A stretch of 64,000 nt of DNA from assembly GCF_017654605.1 (NCBI RefSeq), contig NZ_CP072113.1, positions 3,100,001 to 3,164,000 of the forward strand, in the 5' to 3' direction. Position numbers and translations under genes: made by a program. Positions 16,043 to 25,232 of the stretch are shown piece after piece (position 1 is the stretch's first letter; each line of letters begins with the position of its first letter). This stretch comes from Yimella sp. cx-51. Lineage in GTDB: Bacteria > Actinomycetota > Actinomycetes > Actinomycetales > Dermatophilaceae. The notes below the pieces were generated by a model that ran no database searches, was not told where the DNA came from, and saw only the letters and a program-made list of their open reading frames with translations.

Positions 16043-17758
16043 TCAGCGGCGTGGCTTGTCCGACTCCCGGCCACGAGTGCGCAGGTCGGTCAACTCCTTG
16101 CGCAACTCGTCCTTGATCGACTTCTCGAACTTGCGGCGGCGGCCGTGCACGAGCTGGGCGTGGGTGCCGACCAGTTCCTTACCGGTCGAGACCGCCATCA
16201 GGATCAGGACGATGCTGAACGGCAGCGCCACCAGGATCGCCATGGTTTGCAGCGCCGCCAGACCTTCACCTCCGGCACCGCCAACCAGGATCAGCGCGGC
16301 AGCGATCGCTCCTTCCAGCGACGCCCACATCACGCGGCTCCACACCGGCGGGTTGGGGTTGCCGCCGGAGGCGAGCATGTCGACCACGAACGATCCGGAG
16401 TCGGAGCTGGTGACGAAGAAGACGACCACCAGGATGATCGCGACGACGCTCAGCAGCGTGGAGACGGGGAGTCCGTCGAGCAGCTGGAAGAGCGCGAGGT
16501 CGGTCGAAACCTTGCCGTCCTTGATGATGCCGCCGGGGCCGTACATCTCGCGGTAGATGCCCGAGCCACCGAAGATGGCGAACCACAGACAGCCGACCAC
16601 GGACGGCACCAACAGCACGCCGGCGACGAACTCACGCACCGTACGGCCGCGCGAAATGCGAGCAATGAAGACACCGACGAAGGGCGACCAGCTGATCCAC
16701 CAGCCCCAGTAGAAGGTGGTCCAGCCCGACAGCCACGACTTGCCGTCGTCGCCCTGGAAGGCGAAGGTGCGGAAGCTCATCGACAGGAAGTTCTGCAGGT
16801 ACGAACCGATCTGCTGGACGAAATCGCTCAGCAGGAACATCGTCGGGCCGAGCAGCAGGACGGCTGCCATCAGCAGGCCAGCGACGACCATGTTGAGGTT
16901 GGACAGGAATTTGATGCCCTTGTCGACGCCAGTGACCACCGAGCAGGTCGCGATCGCGGTGATGCCGATGATCAACGCGACGAGCAGCCACTTGCTGACC
17001 GTGCCGCTGTCGTCGGTGTCGGCGACGCCGAGGTAACCCAACCCGGCGCCCACCTGGGACACACCGAAGCCGAGCGAGGTGGCGATACCGAAGAGGGTGC
17101 CGACGATGGCGAGAATGTCGATGACATCGCCCAGCCAGCCCTTGACCCGGTCGCCCAGGAGCGGTTCGAGCGTCCAGCGGATCGAGACGCTGCGTCCCTT
17201 ACGGTGCACGGCGTACGCCACTGCCAGGCCGACCACGACGTAGATCGCCCAGGCGTGCAGACCCCAGTGCAGGAAGGTGCTGTCCATCGCGGCGCGGGCC
17301 CGGGCGGGCTCGCCCTCCGCGGTGCCGGGCGGCGGGGTGGAGAAGTGGTTGAGCGGCTCGGCCACACCCCAGAAGACCAGGCCGATACCCATGCCGGCCG
17401 CGAACAACATCGCGAACCAGGACGGCAGCGAGAACTCCGGGTCTTCCTCGGGTTTGCCCAGCACGATGTCGCCCATCGGCGAGAGCACCAGCCAGATTGC
17501 GTAGAAGACGAACCCGGTGACGGTGATGACGTAGAACCAGCCCATGTCACCGACCACGGTGTCGTTGGCCTTGCCCAACACCTCGTTCAACTGGTGCGGC
17601 CAGATCAGCGCGATCGCCACAAAGGCGAGCAGGAGAACAGCCGCGGGCCAGAACACGCGGGGTGCCTCGATCAGCCCGTTCTTCGTGCTCTCGTCGTTGT
17701 TCTCAGGTGGAGTGTTCTCCTCCCGGTCAAGCGTTTCCGTCGGCGTTGATGAACTCAC
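16043..17758 (-). CDS. BCCT family betaine/choline/carnitine transporter
   Basis: A 571-residue secondary transporter with twelve membrane segments. The glycine-rich motif of TM3 AAGMGIGLVFWGVAEP and the TM8 signature WTTFYWGWWISWSPFVG, with its Trp cluster, match BetP-type glycine betaine carriers. Charged N- and C-terminal tails (C-terminus RGRESDKPRR) are like those that sense osmotic stress in BetP. Na+- or H+-coupled uptake of a compatible solute is expected. The start ATG at 17756-17758 follows AGGAGGACGAT. Confidence 0.92.
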   Translation of the reverse strand: MSSSTPTETLDREENTPPENNDESTKNGLIEAPRVFWPAAVLLLAFVAIALIWPHQLNEVLGKANDTVVGDMGWFYVITVTGFVFYAIWLVLSPMGDIVLGKPEEDPEFSLPSWFAMLFAAGMGIGLVFWGVAEPLNHFSTPPPGTAEGEPARARAAMDSTFLHWGLHAWAIYVVVGLAVAYAVHRKGRSVSIRWTLEPLLGDRVKGWLGDVIDILAIVGTLFGIATSLGFGVSQVGAGLGYLGVADTDDSGTVSKWLLVALIIGITAIATCSVVTGVDKGIKFLSNLNMVVAGLLMAAVLLLGPTMFLLSDFVQQIGSYLQNFLSMSFRTFAFQGDDGKSWLSGWTTFYWGWWISWSPFVGVFIARISRGRTVREFVAGVLLVPSVVGCLWFAIFGGSGIYREMYGPGGIIKDGKVSTDLALFQLLDGLPVSTLLSVVAIILVVVFFVTSSDSGSFVVDMLASGGNPNPPVWSRVMWASLEGAIAAALILVGGAGGEGLAALQTMAILVALPFSIVLILMAVSTGKELVGTHAQLVHGRRRKFEKSIKDELRKELTDLRTRGRESDKPRR

Positions 17759-18112
17759 GAATCGTCCTCCCGAAGGCGCCTCCCCTGGCGCCCGTTGTGT
17801 TGTTCAAGCGTTCGAGTCCCGTCAGGACAACTCCTCATTGAACGTGCATTCACCGCTCGATCGGCGCTTAGGAGCCGATCAAATCAGTGACGATCGCCAC
17901 GGCGCATTGCTCCGAGCGTCGCTGTGGACGTCCGGCGAACGCCCATCAGGGCCGGGTCAGCAGGTGCCTTCCGGGGACGCCTGCCTGAGACGGATCAGCC
18001 CGCCGCGTCGGAGGGTTTGATCGGGTTGCCGGGAGCTGCGCGCGTCCCGAGCCAGCCGTTCTCGACACAGCGCGTTCTGGGCGAGGAGCTTCTTGACAAG
18101 GCGTTCGTTTGC
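17759..18112. other. Gene-free stretch upstream of the BCCT gene
   Basis: About 350 bp without a convincing gene. It should contain the BCCT promoter. A small inverted repeat GATCGGC...GCCGATC (17859-17880) is the only structure noticed; open frames here are antisense or out-of-frame readings without ribosome sites. Confidence 0.4.
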
Positions 18113-18304
18113 TCAGAGATCGTCGGCCGACTCGATGGCCCAGGTGGCCTGTCGGCGGTAGGTCTGCCGGACGCTCTCGTCGACGCCTGCCCAGCTCCGC
18201 AGGTCGAAGGCAACCGACATGTCGAGGCCGAAGATGCGCTGAGCGACCTCTTCAACGCGCTCGTCGTAGGCCTCGTCGCGCACCGGCACGCTGTAGATGC
18301 TCAT
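18113..18304 (-). CDS. Small hypothetical protein (63 aa)
   Basis: Reads MSIYSVPVRDEAYDERVEEV and ends WAIESADDL; acidic, no membrane segment. Its ATG overlaps the stop of a 22-codon frame upstream (ATGA), so the pair looks translationally coupled. No family recognised. The size and pairing would fit a small toxin-antitoxin or regulatory pair, but nothing else supports that. Confidence 0.45.
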   Translation of the reverse strand: MSIYSVPVRDEAYDERVEEVAQRIFGLDMSVAFDLRSWAGVDESVRQTYRRQATWAIESADDL

Positions 18305-18369
18305 GCTTGTCCCCCGTCGAGCCAGTTCGATCCGCGCTGATCGGCGCGGCGCAGAAGTTCGGTGACCAT
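18301..18369 (-). CDS. Very short coupled frame (22 aa) upstream of the 63-aa protein
   Basis: Reads MVTELLRRADQRGSNWLDGG plus two residues. It has a strong Shine-Dalgarno (CGGGGGAG) five bases before the ATG at 18367-18369 and its stop overlaps the next start. It may be a real microprotein, a leader that couples translation of the next gene, or the remnant of a longer gene. Confidence 0.4.
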   Translation of the reverse strand: MVTELLRRADQRGSNWLDGGQA

Positions 18370-18471
18370 GTACTCCCCCGAGTTCGGTCGTCTCCCCAGA
18401 TGTTCAGCATGACACGGCCGCGACGGATATGTGGCTCAACTCTCACCAAATCCTTGCCCACCCGAGGACGC

Positions 18472-18534
18472 CACAAACCGGACGCAAAAGCGACGTTTTC
18501 GAGGGGCAGGCGTGCGTTTTGCGTCCGGTTTGTG
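18472..18534. terminator. Perfect 18-bp inverted repeat with 27-base loop
   Basis: Arms CACAAACCGGACGCAAAA and TTTTGCGTCCGGTTTGTG. It sits between divergent genes (18369 minus, 18566 plus), where no terminator is needed, so it may be a repeat element or regulatory structure rather than a terminator. It belongs with the other large-loop palindromes in this window. Confidence 0.45.
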
Positions 18535-18565
18535 CAGAAACTTCCCCCGCCAGGAGGATGAGGGC

Positions 18566-18916
18566 ATGGAACTGGACGAGACCCTGGCCGACCTGCGCGC
18601 GTCACTCACCGAGGCGATGCGTGAGCGCGACCAACCTGCGGTCAGCGCGCTCCGCGCCGCGATTTCGGCGCTGGAGAATGCACAAGCCGTGCCGGACGAC
18701 GGCGCGCGAGCAAGTGCGATCGAGCAGTCCCCGCGAGGAGAGGGAGCGACGGAGGTGCCGCGTCGGCACCTCACCTCGCACGAGGTGCAATTCCTCATCG
18801 AGACCGAAGTCGACCTCCGCGAGGCAGAAGCAACGTCCTGTGACCGGCTTGGTCAGCACGAGCGGGCGGAGCGCCTACGAGCCGAAGCCGACGCCCTCGC
18901 CCCTTGGACCACCTGA
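18566..18916 (+). CDS. GatB/YqeY-like domain protein
   Basis: A 116-residue protein; ATG 18566 is preceded by AGGAGG. The opening LADLRASLTEAMRERDQPAVSALRAAISALENAQAV matches the helical YqeY fold (residues about 5-45), and the second half EVQFLIETEVDLREAEA resembles the second YqeY helical pair. YqeY is related to the tRNA-binding tail of GatB; its role is unclear. It is shorter than typical YqeY (about 150 residues). Confidence 0.7.
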   Translation: MELDETLADLRASLTEAMRERDQPAVSALRAAISALENAQAVPDDGARASAIEQSPRGEGATEVPRRHLTSHEVQFLIETEVDLREAEATSCDRLGQHERAERLRAEADALAPWTT

Positions 18917-19042
18917 GCCCGCACCCTCCGCCGCCGGTCGAGCCCCACCTTCGCTGGTTGAGCCTCCGTACTGAGGAACCAGGTACAGCCCGTCGAACCC
19001 TCCAGAGCGGCTCGACCACAGGAACAGGCTCGGCGCCGAAAG

Positions 19043-19621
19043 CTACAGGTCGAGGTCGGACTGGCCGAACTTGCTTTCCAGGAAGCGGCCGTGCACCTGC
19101 AGCGCTCGCATATCGCGTTGCCGACTGGCCTCGGCGAGTTCTTCGACCGAGCGGCGCAGCGCGGTGAGTTGCTCGACGAGTTGGTCGTCGGCCGCACCGA
19201 TCTCAGGTGAACCCGGCGCGGCAGCCCGGACAGCGCCGATATAGGTGCGGATCGACCCAGGCAGGTAGTCAGTGAGCACTCCGAAGATCGCGACGCGCAC
19301 CGAGATGTCGAGCATGCCGGCGTCCGGCGACGTGAGCACCGTCCGGATGGTGTCGGTGACCGAACGCGCGAGCACCACGCCAAGGCCTGGCAGGTGCGCG
19401 GCACTCTGGTTGATCTCGAGCACCAACGACTGGTTGTGCCGCAGCAACGACGGCACGTCGTCGCCCTCGGGCGGACGTGGCGGAGCGGCGGCAGTCGGTG
19501 CCCCCGCGTTGCGCGAGCCACGTTGGGCCTGGGCCTGCGCGCGGTCGGAACTCACCGAACCGCGCGCGGCCTGACCGGTCGGGCCGTTACCGGGCTCGAA
19601 CAGTCGAGAAAGCAGTCCCAC
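19043..19621 (-). CDS. Hypothetical protein coupled to TelA
   Basis: A 192-residue protein starting at GTG 19619-19621, directly after the telA stop codon (TAAGTG), so it is co-translated with telA. The N-terminal 50 residues are Ala/Gly/Pro-rich and probably disordered; the rest is helical (LVLEINQSAAHLPGLGVVLA, DDQLVEQLTALRRSVEELAE). No family recognised. Its position suggests a TelA partner in the toxic-anion/stress response. Confidence 0.65.
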   Translation of the reverse strand: MGLLSRLFEPGNGPTGQAARGSVSSDRAQAQAQRGSRNAGAPTAAAPPRPPEGDDVPSLLRHNQSLVLEINQSAAHLPGLGVVLARSVTDTIRTVLTSPDAGMLDISVRVAIFGVLTDYLPGSIRTYIGAVRAAAPGSPEIGAADDQLVEQLTALRRSVEELAEASRQRDMRALQVHGRFLESKFGQSDLDL

Positions 19622-20983
19622 TTACTGGCCCTGACCGCCGGGGTACGGCGGCTGCTGACCTTGACCGCCCGGGTAGGGCGGCTGCTCGCCCTGGCGCGGG
19701 CTCTGCGGCTGCACTCCACCGGGGATCTGCTGGTTCTGCTGCACCGGCTGGAACTGCGCGGACGTCGTGGCGTCGACGCCCTGGTTGCGCAGCGAGCGCT
19801 CCAGGTAGGGCTTGGCGCGCTGCACCTGACCTTCGAGCGCCTGCACGGTGGTGGCCATGCTCTGGTTGGCCTGCACCCGGAAGGTGTCGATGGCGTCCAT
19901 CGTCTGGAAGACGTTGTCGAAAGCGCGCTGCAGCTTGTCGATCTCGATCGTGCTCGACGCCGCCTGCTGGTTGATCTCGGCGCCCTGCGTGCGCAGCTGC
20001 TCGCTGGTCTTCTCGATGAGGTTGGACGTGGTGGAGTTGAGCGCAGTGATCTGGTCGAGGACGATCTTCTGCTGGCTCAGCGCCTGGCTCACGATGACCG
20101 CAGTGCGCAGCGCCGCGACGGTGGTGGTCTGCGCACGGTCGACGCCACGGATGAGTTCGATGTTGTTCTTGCGCACGAGGTCGAGCGCGAGGTAGCCCTG
20201 CACCGCGACGGCCATCTGGGTCATGATGTCCTGGCGCCGCTGACGGACGGCGAAGAGCACGTCCGACTTCATGATCTGCGCGTCCTCGGTGCGGCCCTCG
20301 GCCTCCAGCGCGGCGATCTTGTTCTCGACGGCGCCGTCGAGCGCGGTGGCGAGCTGGTTGTACTCACCCAGCTTCTGCATGGCGTTCCACATGTTCGACC
20401 GCTCGACGTCGATGGCCGCGTTGTCCTTGCGCAGCTCGTCCTGACCGCCGGCCAACGAGCGGATGATCGCGTCGAGGTGGCTCTGCGCCGACTGGTACTT
20501 CGCGAAGTAGTTCTCGACCTTGTTGCCGCCGGGAATCCACTTCAGCAGCTTCTTGGCGCCCTTGAGGTCGGCGCGGTTGGGGTCGAGGTCGGTGATGGTG
20601 CGGCGCAGGTCGATCAGCGTGCCCGACACCTTCGACTGGGCGCTGTCCTTACCGCCCTGCGCAGCCGGACGCTGCAACATGCGGTTGGACACCTCGGACG
20701 ACTTGCGGATCTCCGAATCGCCCATCAACACAATGGAATTGACCTTCTCGGTGAAGGCCGGCGATTTCATGTCCATGCCGGTGAGGTCGTCGACATAGGC
20801 CTGCGCCTTCTTGTCGAGCTCGGTCTGCGCCTCTGCGTTGACCGGCACCGCCTGGATGGCCTGGTTGGGCTCGACGACCGCGACCGGCGCTGGTGCTTCG
20901 AGCACCAATCCGCTGGCGGGCGCCTGCTGCGTCCCGGTCTGGGTGGGCTTGGTCGGCTGACCGCCGAGGTCAAGGTCGGACAT
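19622..20983 (-). CDS. TelA/KlaA toxic-anion resistance protein
   Basis: A 453-residue, mostly helical protein of the TelA family (core about residues 60-400: QAYVDDLTGMDMKSPAFTEK, GSEIRKSSEVSNRML-like block, SKVSGTLIDLRRTITDLDP). Members are linked to tellurite resistance and appear in Ter clusters with TerD. The C-terminus is a Gln/Pro/Gly tail ending in two copies of QPPYPGGQGQ. It acts in the cytosol, mechanism unknown. Coupled to the next gene at 19621. Confidence 0.9.
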   Translation of the reverse strand: MSDLDLGGQPTKPTQTGTQQAPASGLVLEAPAPVAVVEPNQAIQAVPVNAEAQTELDKKAQAYVDDLTGMDMKSPAFTEKVNSIVLMGDSEIRKSSEVSNRMLQRPAAQGGKDSAQSKVSGTLIDLRRTITDLDPNRADLKGAKKLLKWIPGGNKVENYFAKYQSAQSHLDAIIRSLAGGQDELRKDNAAIDVERSNMWNAMQKLGEYNQLATALDGAVENKIAALEAEGRTEDAQIMKSDVLFAVRQRRQDIMTQMAVAVQGYLALDLVRKNNIELIRGVDRAQTTTVAALRTAVIVSQALSQQKIVLDQITALNSTTSNLIEKTSEQLRTQGAEINQQAASSTIEIDKLQRAFDNVFQTMDAIDTFRVQANQSMATTVQALEGQVQRAKPYLERSLRNQGVDATTSAQFQPVQQNQQIPGGVQPQSPRQGEQPPYPGGQGQQPPYPGGQGQ

Positions 20984-21104
20984 GTGGTGCCTCTCTCGTC
21001 ACGCTTGCGTGCGGGGCTTCCCCCTATCGGTTCCCCACTCTAGGCGGAACGCGCGAGCAAGCGGCCTGCGTTCCCGACCGAAACTGACGACGCCGTGCAA
21101 CTCG

Positions 21105-22301
21105 TCAGCGAGCAGTGCGCCGCAACGCCATTTCGGCCAACCACGCGGACGCCTGCCAGAGCACGGAATCGTCGAAGGCGGCCCTCGGCGAGTGGTTGTC
21201 GGCGGCGTCGGCGGGGTCGTCCTCGACGGTGCAGCCGAGGAAGAAATAGGCGCCCGGCACCTGCTCGAGCACGAAAGAGAAGTCTTCGGCGCCCATCTCC
21301 GGGTTGGGACGCTCGACGTACGCCCCGTCACCGAAGAGGTCGGTGACGACCTGGCGACCCAGCTCGTACTCCGCGTCGTCGTTGACGGTGGGCGGGTACG
21401 ACTCCAGCACTTCGTGATCGGCGGTGAGTCCGTGCGCTGCGGAAATACCTTCGGCGAGGCGAATCACGCTGGCCCGCAGCTTCATTCGTGACTCCTGCGA
21501 CAGCGAGCGCAAGGTGATCGAGAGTTCGGCGTCGTCCGGGATGATGTTCGACTTCGTGCCCGCGGCGATCCGGCCGATCGTGGCCACCACCGGGTCGAAC
21601 ACGTCGAATTGACGGGTCACCGCGCTCTGCACGGCGAGCGCAATCTCGCATGCGACCGGCACCGGGTCGAGCGCGTCCTGCGGTTGCGAACCGTGGCCGC
21701 CCGCGCCGCGCACGGTGATGTGGACGTCCTCCGCGGCGGCCATGCAAGCGCCGCGCGTGGTGAACCAGGTGCCACGCGGGTAGCTGGCCGATGCCACGTG
21801 CATTGCGTACGCCGCCTCCACCGGTCGACCCGCGACCTCCAGCAGACCCTCGGCGAGCATCGGTTCAGCGCCACCCGGGCCCTCCTCGGCCGGCTGGAAC
21901 ATCAGGACGACGTCGCCCTGCAACTCCCCGCGCATTTCGCACAGGATGCGCGCCGCTCCGACCAGCCCGGCGATGTGCATGTCATGGCCGCACGCGTGCA
22001 TGACACCGGGATGCGTTGAGCAGTAGTCGGATTCGTACAACTCCTGCACGGGCAGGGCGTCCATGTCACCGCGCAGCAGCACCACGGGACCGTCGCTGCG
22101 AGCGCCGCCGCGAATGACGCCGACGACGGAGTCGAGCGACTCGCCCTCGTGCATCTCGATCGGCAGACCCTCCAGCGCCTCGAGCAGACGCGCCTTGGTG
22201 AGCGGTAGCCGCAGTCCGATCTCGGGAATACGGTGGAAGTCGCGACGCAACGCGCGCAGGTCGTCGCTCATGCCCTGAGCCAGGTCAACGGTTCGAGTCA
22301 C
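21105..22301 (-). CDS. M20D-family amidohydrolase/carboxypeptidase
   Basis: A 398-residue metallopeptidase (N-acyl-amino-acid amidohydrolase/hippuricase type). Metal and catalytic motifs are visible: LRGDMDALPV, HACGHDMH, FQPAEEGPGGA with the catalytic Glu pair, a dimerisation-domain GAGGHGSQPQDALDP, and the terminal GAEDFSFVLE. It cleaves N-acyl or peptide bonds of small conjugates in the cytosol; the exact substrate is unknown. Start GTG 22299-22301. Confidence 0.92.
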   Translation of the reverse strand: MTRTVDLAQGMSDDLRALRRDFHRIPEIGLRLPLTKARLLEALEGLPIEMHEGESLDSVVGVIRGGARSDGPVVLLRGDMDALPVQELYESDYCSTHPGVMHACGHDMHIAGLVGAARILCEMRGELQGDVVLMFQPAEEGPGGAEPMLAEGLLEVAGRPVEAAYAMHVASASYPRGTWFTTRGACMAAAEDVHITVRGAGGHGSQPQDALDPVPVACEIALAVQSAVTRQFDVFDPVVATIGRIAAGTKSNIIPDDAELSITLRSLSQESRMKLRASVIRLAEGISAAHGLTADHEVLESYPPTVNDDAEYELGRQVVTDLFGDGAYVERPNPEMGAEDFSFVLEQVPGAYFFLGCTVEDDPADAADNHSPRAAFDDSVLWQASAWLAEMALRRTAR

Positions 22302-22444
22302 CTCGCCAGACTAGATCCCGCCTGCAGCACGCAATCGTGCTGTCGCGCAGACCCACACCCGACCCGTCCGCTGATGCAAGATGGCTGGGCACCACCTTTG
22401 ACAACGGCTTGCGAAACACCGAACCCAGGAGGATCGTCCACGCC

Positions 22445-22870
22445 ATGGAGAATTCTGATCACAGGTCACCCGGCAGCTCCTCGGAGCACCAGGAACTCGG
22501 CGAGACCTCCGACAACATTCCTCTGGGCCGCACGATCGTGCTCAGCGACACCTTCGTGAAGTCGCTCGACGTCGACCAGTTGCGGGGTTACCTCGACGCC
22601 CTGACCGATGTTGCCGCCAACGAGCACGCGGACGTCGATGCCGCCGCCGACGACCTCTCAGGTCGCCTCGCGCCGCTCGGCATCGAGATTGCTCCGGTCG
22701 AACTCAACCGCATCGCCGAGCACCTCTTCGGCGGTGGCCCGGCCGAGATCACCATCAAGGATTCGTTCGGCGATGTGCTGCGGCACCAGCCGGGCGGGGC
22801 GCACGTGCCGGCCGAGCAGCCCGCCGCCACTGACCCCGAGCACCCCGCGCGTCCCGCTGCTTTCGACTGA
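22445..22870 (+). CDS. Hypothetical protein
   Basis: A 141-residue acidic protein from ATG 22445, with AGGAGG upstream (13 bases, slightly long spacing). The middle region (LDVDQLRGYLDALTDVAANE, LGIEIAPVELNRIAEHLFGG) is helical; the ends are disordered and rich in Pro/Ala. No family recognised. It converges with the next gene at a strong terminator hairpin. Confidence 0.6.
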   Translation: MENSDHRSPGSSSEHQELGETSDNIPLGRTIVLSDTFVKSLDVDQLRGYLDALTDVAANEHADVDAAADDLSGRLAPLGIEIAPVELNRIAEHLFGGGPAEITIKDSFGDVLRHQPGGAHVPAEQPAATDPEHPARPAAFD

Positions 22871-22895
22871 TCCGTCGCTGGTCGGCGCTCGAAGA

Positions 22896-22950
22896 GCTGA
22901 GTCGGTGTGGATTCGACGCGCCACACGCCGCTTAACCACACCGACTCAGC
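22896..22950. terminator. Bidirectional inverted repeat between convergent genes
   Basis: Perfect 15-bp arms GCTGAGTCGGTGTGG / CCACACCGACTCAGC with a 25-base loop, placed exactly between two convergent genes and overlapping the last codon of the minus-strand gene. No U-tract, but position supports transcription termination for both. Confidence 0.6.
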
Positions 22951-24196
22951 GGGCGACGGGCCAGTCGACCTCAACGAAGGCCGGCCTCCCCAACCGGGGA
23001 TTATTGGTGAGGGTGACCAAATTATCGGTATTGCGTGAATAGCTGACGGCGAGCTTGCCGTCACGCAGCTTCAACTCAGGATGCGCCAATGGTGCATATT
23101 GCAGCGCGGCGCCGTCGCGGAAAGGCACTCTCACCTGCCGCGATCGCTGCCACGGGCCCGTCGGCCCGGCCGAGGTCCACGAGCACACGGTGTCGCCCAG
23201 ATCGCCACCACACTTGGACACGATGGCGAACTTTCCGTTGATCACATCGGCGGAAAAGGTCTGAGAAACACCGTCCCCCGCGCTGAGGACGTTGGTCGCT
23301 GCGCGGTGGTCCCGGCCCCATTCGGTGCCGTTCCAGAAGGTCCAGGTCTTCTGGTCGGCGAGGCTGGTCAGAGGCGCCCGCGCCACATACATGGGGCGAC
23401 TGCCACCGAAAGCGTCCGCCGTACCGAAGACGTACAGCCAGTCGTCGCGGACGACGGAGGCACCGCCCCAGTTGACGGGGGTGGACCGATCGGGGGTGAG
23501 CTGTAGGTGCTGGACCACGCGCGGCACTCCACCTCGCGGCACCTGCAGCAGATAGGCGTCCGCACCGAGATAGTCGAAGTCGAAAGCTCCGAATCCGGTG
23601 CGTTTGATCCGCGAGGTGAAGAGCGCGAGGTTGTCGCCGTCCCGGTCGGGCAGCACGGTCAGCGAGGTCGGCCAGTACACCGCACCGTCGGCGCGATCGG
23701 CGAGCACCGGGCCCGGCTGGACGAACTGGGGACGCTTCACCAGCAACTGAGAGACGCAGGTATCGCTACTGATTGCAACGGAATTGGCGACCATGCGCGG
23801 TGCCACTGCCGAGCTGCGAACGGTGTCACCGAAGGCCCAGATGATGCGCCCGTCCGACAGCATTCCGCTGGTGGCGACGTCTGCAGCCTGCAGGTAGGGC
23901 AGGTCGAGATCGCCGACGATCTGGTTGAGCATCGCCACTGTCGTGCCACCGGTCAGCTTCGGTGCAGCGCAGCGTGGCTCGAGCGTTGACCCGTCAGCGC
24001 GGACGACCGTGGTGGAAGTGTTCGGATCGCTCCCCTCGGCGGCATCAGTGCCAGCGTCCAGCGCCCGGTTCTGATGCAGCATCAACCCAGCAACCACCGC
24101 GAGCACGCCGATCAGCGCAAAGAGTCGCAGCCGCCAGTGCCGACGCCGGAACGCACGGATCTCCTCTACCGCCTCGTTCAACCGTTCGTGTGACAC
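22946..24196 (-). CDS. Membrane-anchored extracytoplasmic propeller-like protein (DUF4185/DUF5005-like)
   Basis: A 416-residue protein from GTG 24194-24196. A basic N-terminus is followed by one membrane segment (about residues 23-40, LRLFALIGVLAVVAGLML) and a large outside domain. Repeated WAFGDTV, SVVRDDWLYVFGTAD, MYVARAPLTSL and WTSAGPTGPWQRS phrases look like five-bladed propeller (glycosidase-like) repeats of the DUF4185 type. A surface carbohydrate-binding or -cleaving role is possible; catalytic residues cannot be assigned. Confidence 0.65.
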   Translation of the reverse strand: MSHERLNEAVEEIRAFRRRHWRLRLFALIGVLAVVAGLMLHQNRALDAGTDAAEGSDPNTSTTVVRADGSTLEPRCAAPKLTGGTTVAMLNQIVGDLDLPYLQAADVATSGMLSDGRIIWAFGDTVRSSAVAPRMVANSVAISSDTCVSQLLVKRPQFVQPGPVLADRADGAVYWPTSLTVLPDRDGDNLALFTSRIKRTGFGAFDFDYLGADAYLLQVPRGGVPRVVQHLQLTPDRSTPVNWGGASVVRDDWLYVFGTADAFGGSRPMYVARAPLTSLADQKTWTFWNGTEWGRDHRAATNVLSAGDGVSQTFSADVINGKFAIVSKCGGDLGDTVCSWTSAGPTGPWQRSRQVRVPFRDGAALQYAPLAHPELKLRDGKLAVSYSRNTDNLVTLTNNPRLGRPAFVEVDWPVAR

Positions 24197-24254
24197 AGCG
24201 CCCAGTCTGCCGGAGTCTTCCGCAGTCGCTGGACGTCTTGTACCGCCAAACGCT

Positions 24255-24306
24255 CACCCTGTGGCACTTTGCTCGGGGTAGGCCGCGCGCCAAGTGACAC
24301 AGGGTG
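24255..24306. terminator. Near-perfect inverted repeat
   Basis: Arms CACCCTGTGGCACTT / AAGTGACACAGGGTG (15 bp, one mismatch), 22-base loop. It lies downstream of the pseudogene at 24325-25137 on the minus strand, consistent with a terminator, and upstream of the propeller-like gene. Confidence 0.45.
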
Positions 24307-24324
24307 CGCAAACATGCACGCGGA

Positions 24325-25137
24325 TCAGCCGGTGCGGGACTCGGGGATCCGGTAGAGGTCGTAGTGACGTTCCCTCGTGCCGTCACTGGCGCCGCAGAGC
24401 GCGCGTCCGCTGGTGGTCACCAATACGCCAGGCGCGGTGGCCAGTTGGGCTCCGCTGCGGTCGAGGGCCGCAACCTGCCATTACTTGCCGTAGTAAGTGC
24501 GCGCCCAGATGACGCCGTCGTGCACGGCGAACGCCTGGCGCGACCCGCGGTCGGACGTCGGCGGTCGGTGCCAGGGCCGCCGGGCGATGCGGCAGCTTCT
24601 CTGCACCTTCGAGGGTGGTCATCTCAACCTGCCTCGTGACGATGAGCGGCACTGCGTCGTGCCGCCAACGCACCGCCCCGGTCTTGGCGTCAAGTGCGAC
24701 CACCCCGCGACCCGTGCGGTAGTCATCGTCCCGCTCGTCGTGAGTGTTGACATCCACGAGCACGAGCGGCTGGTCGTGTCCGCTCACGGTTCCCCGCCAG
24801 ATGGCACTGCGAGTGCCCGCACCGAAGAACTGGTCATTCTCGAGATCGTGCGTCCACGTCTTGCCTGAGACGACATCCGTGCCGACGAGCATGCGGCTGT
24901 CCTTGCCCGTGCGGTAGATGTCGTTCTGGCGCACGACGACATCCCCGGCTGAGGCGAAGTTGCGGTCGGTGCTGCTCGTCCAGGACGACACCTTCTGCAA
25001 CTGCACTTTCACGCCGGACGATGGTGCAGCCGCGGTAGGTATTCGGCGCTTCCGCGCGCGACCTCTGGCTCGCCGCAGGCCGTCAGCAGACCGGTGCCCA
25101 ACACCCCGGCCAGCATCGTCCGCCTCGAAATGCTCAT
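24325..25137 (-). pseudogene. Broken PQQ-like propeller lipoprotein
   Basis: The 5' end reads MSISRRTMLAGVLGTGLLTA followed by the lipobox Cys, a lipoprotein signal, then stops after 42 codons. A different frame continues with propeller-like sequence (TDVVSGKTWTHDLEND, GRGVVALDAKTGAVRWRHDA). The frame then shifts again near 24600; the third frame has AFAVHDGVIWARTYYGK, an in-frame TAA at 24481-24483, and continues WQVAALDRSGAQLATAPG to a stop at 24325. At least two frameshifts and one nonsense change are therefore needed to explain it. The original was an exported PQQ-binding-like repeat protein. Confidence 0.7.
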
Positions 25138-25232
25138 GCCGGCTAGGACGTCGACAACCACGTCAGCCGTTCCGCTCACCTCAACCAGCCATCACCAGAC
25201 AGCGACCGGGGAGGGCTCGGCTGCGTTGCGAC

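Noticed and set aside
15887-17749. 620-codon plus-strand open frame opposite the BCCT gene
   Set aside because: Antisense shadow; the BCCT protein has full family motifs.
17995-18255. 86-codon minus-strand frame
   Set aside because: Overlaps the 63-codon gene in another frame, Ser/Arg/Pro-rich shadow without start signal.
19394-21043. 549-codon plus-strand open frame opposite telA
   Set aside because: Composition is that of a codon-position shadow (Arg/Leu/His/Asp-rich, no domain); telA on the minus strand has a clear family match.
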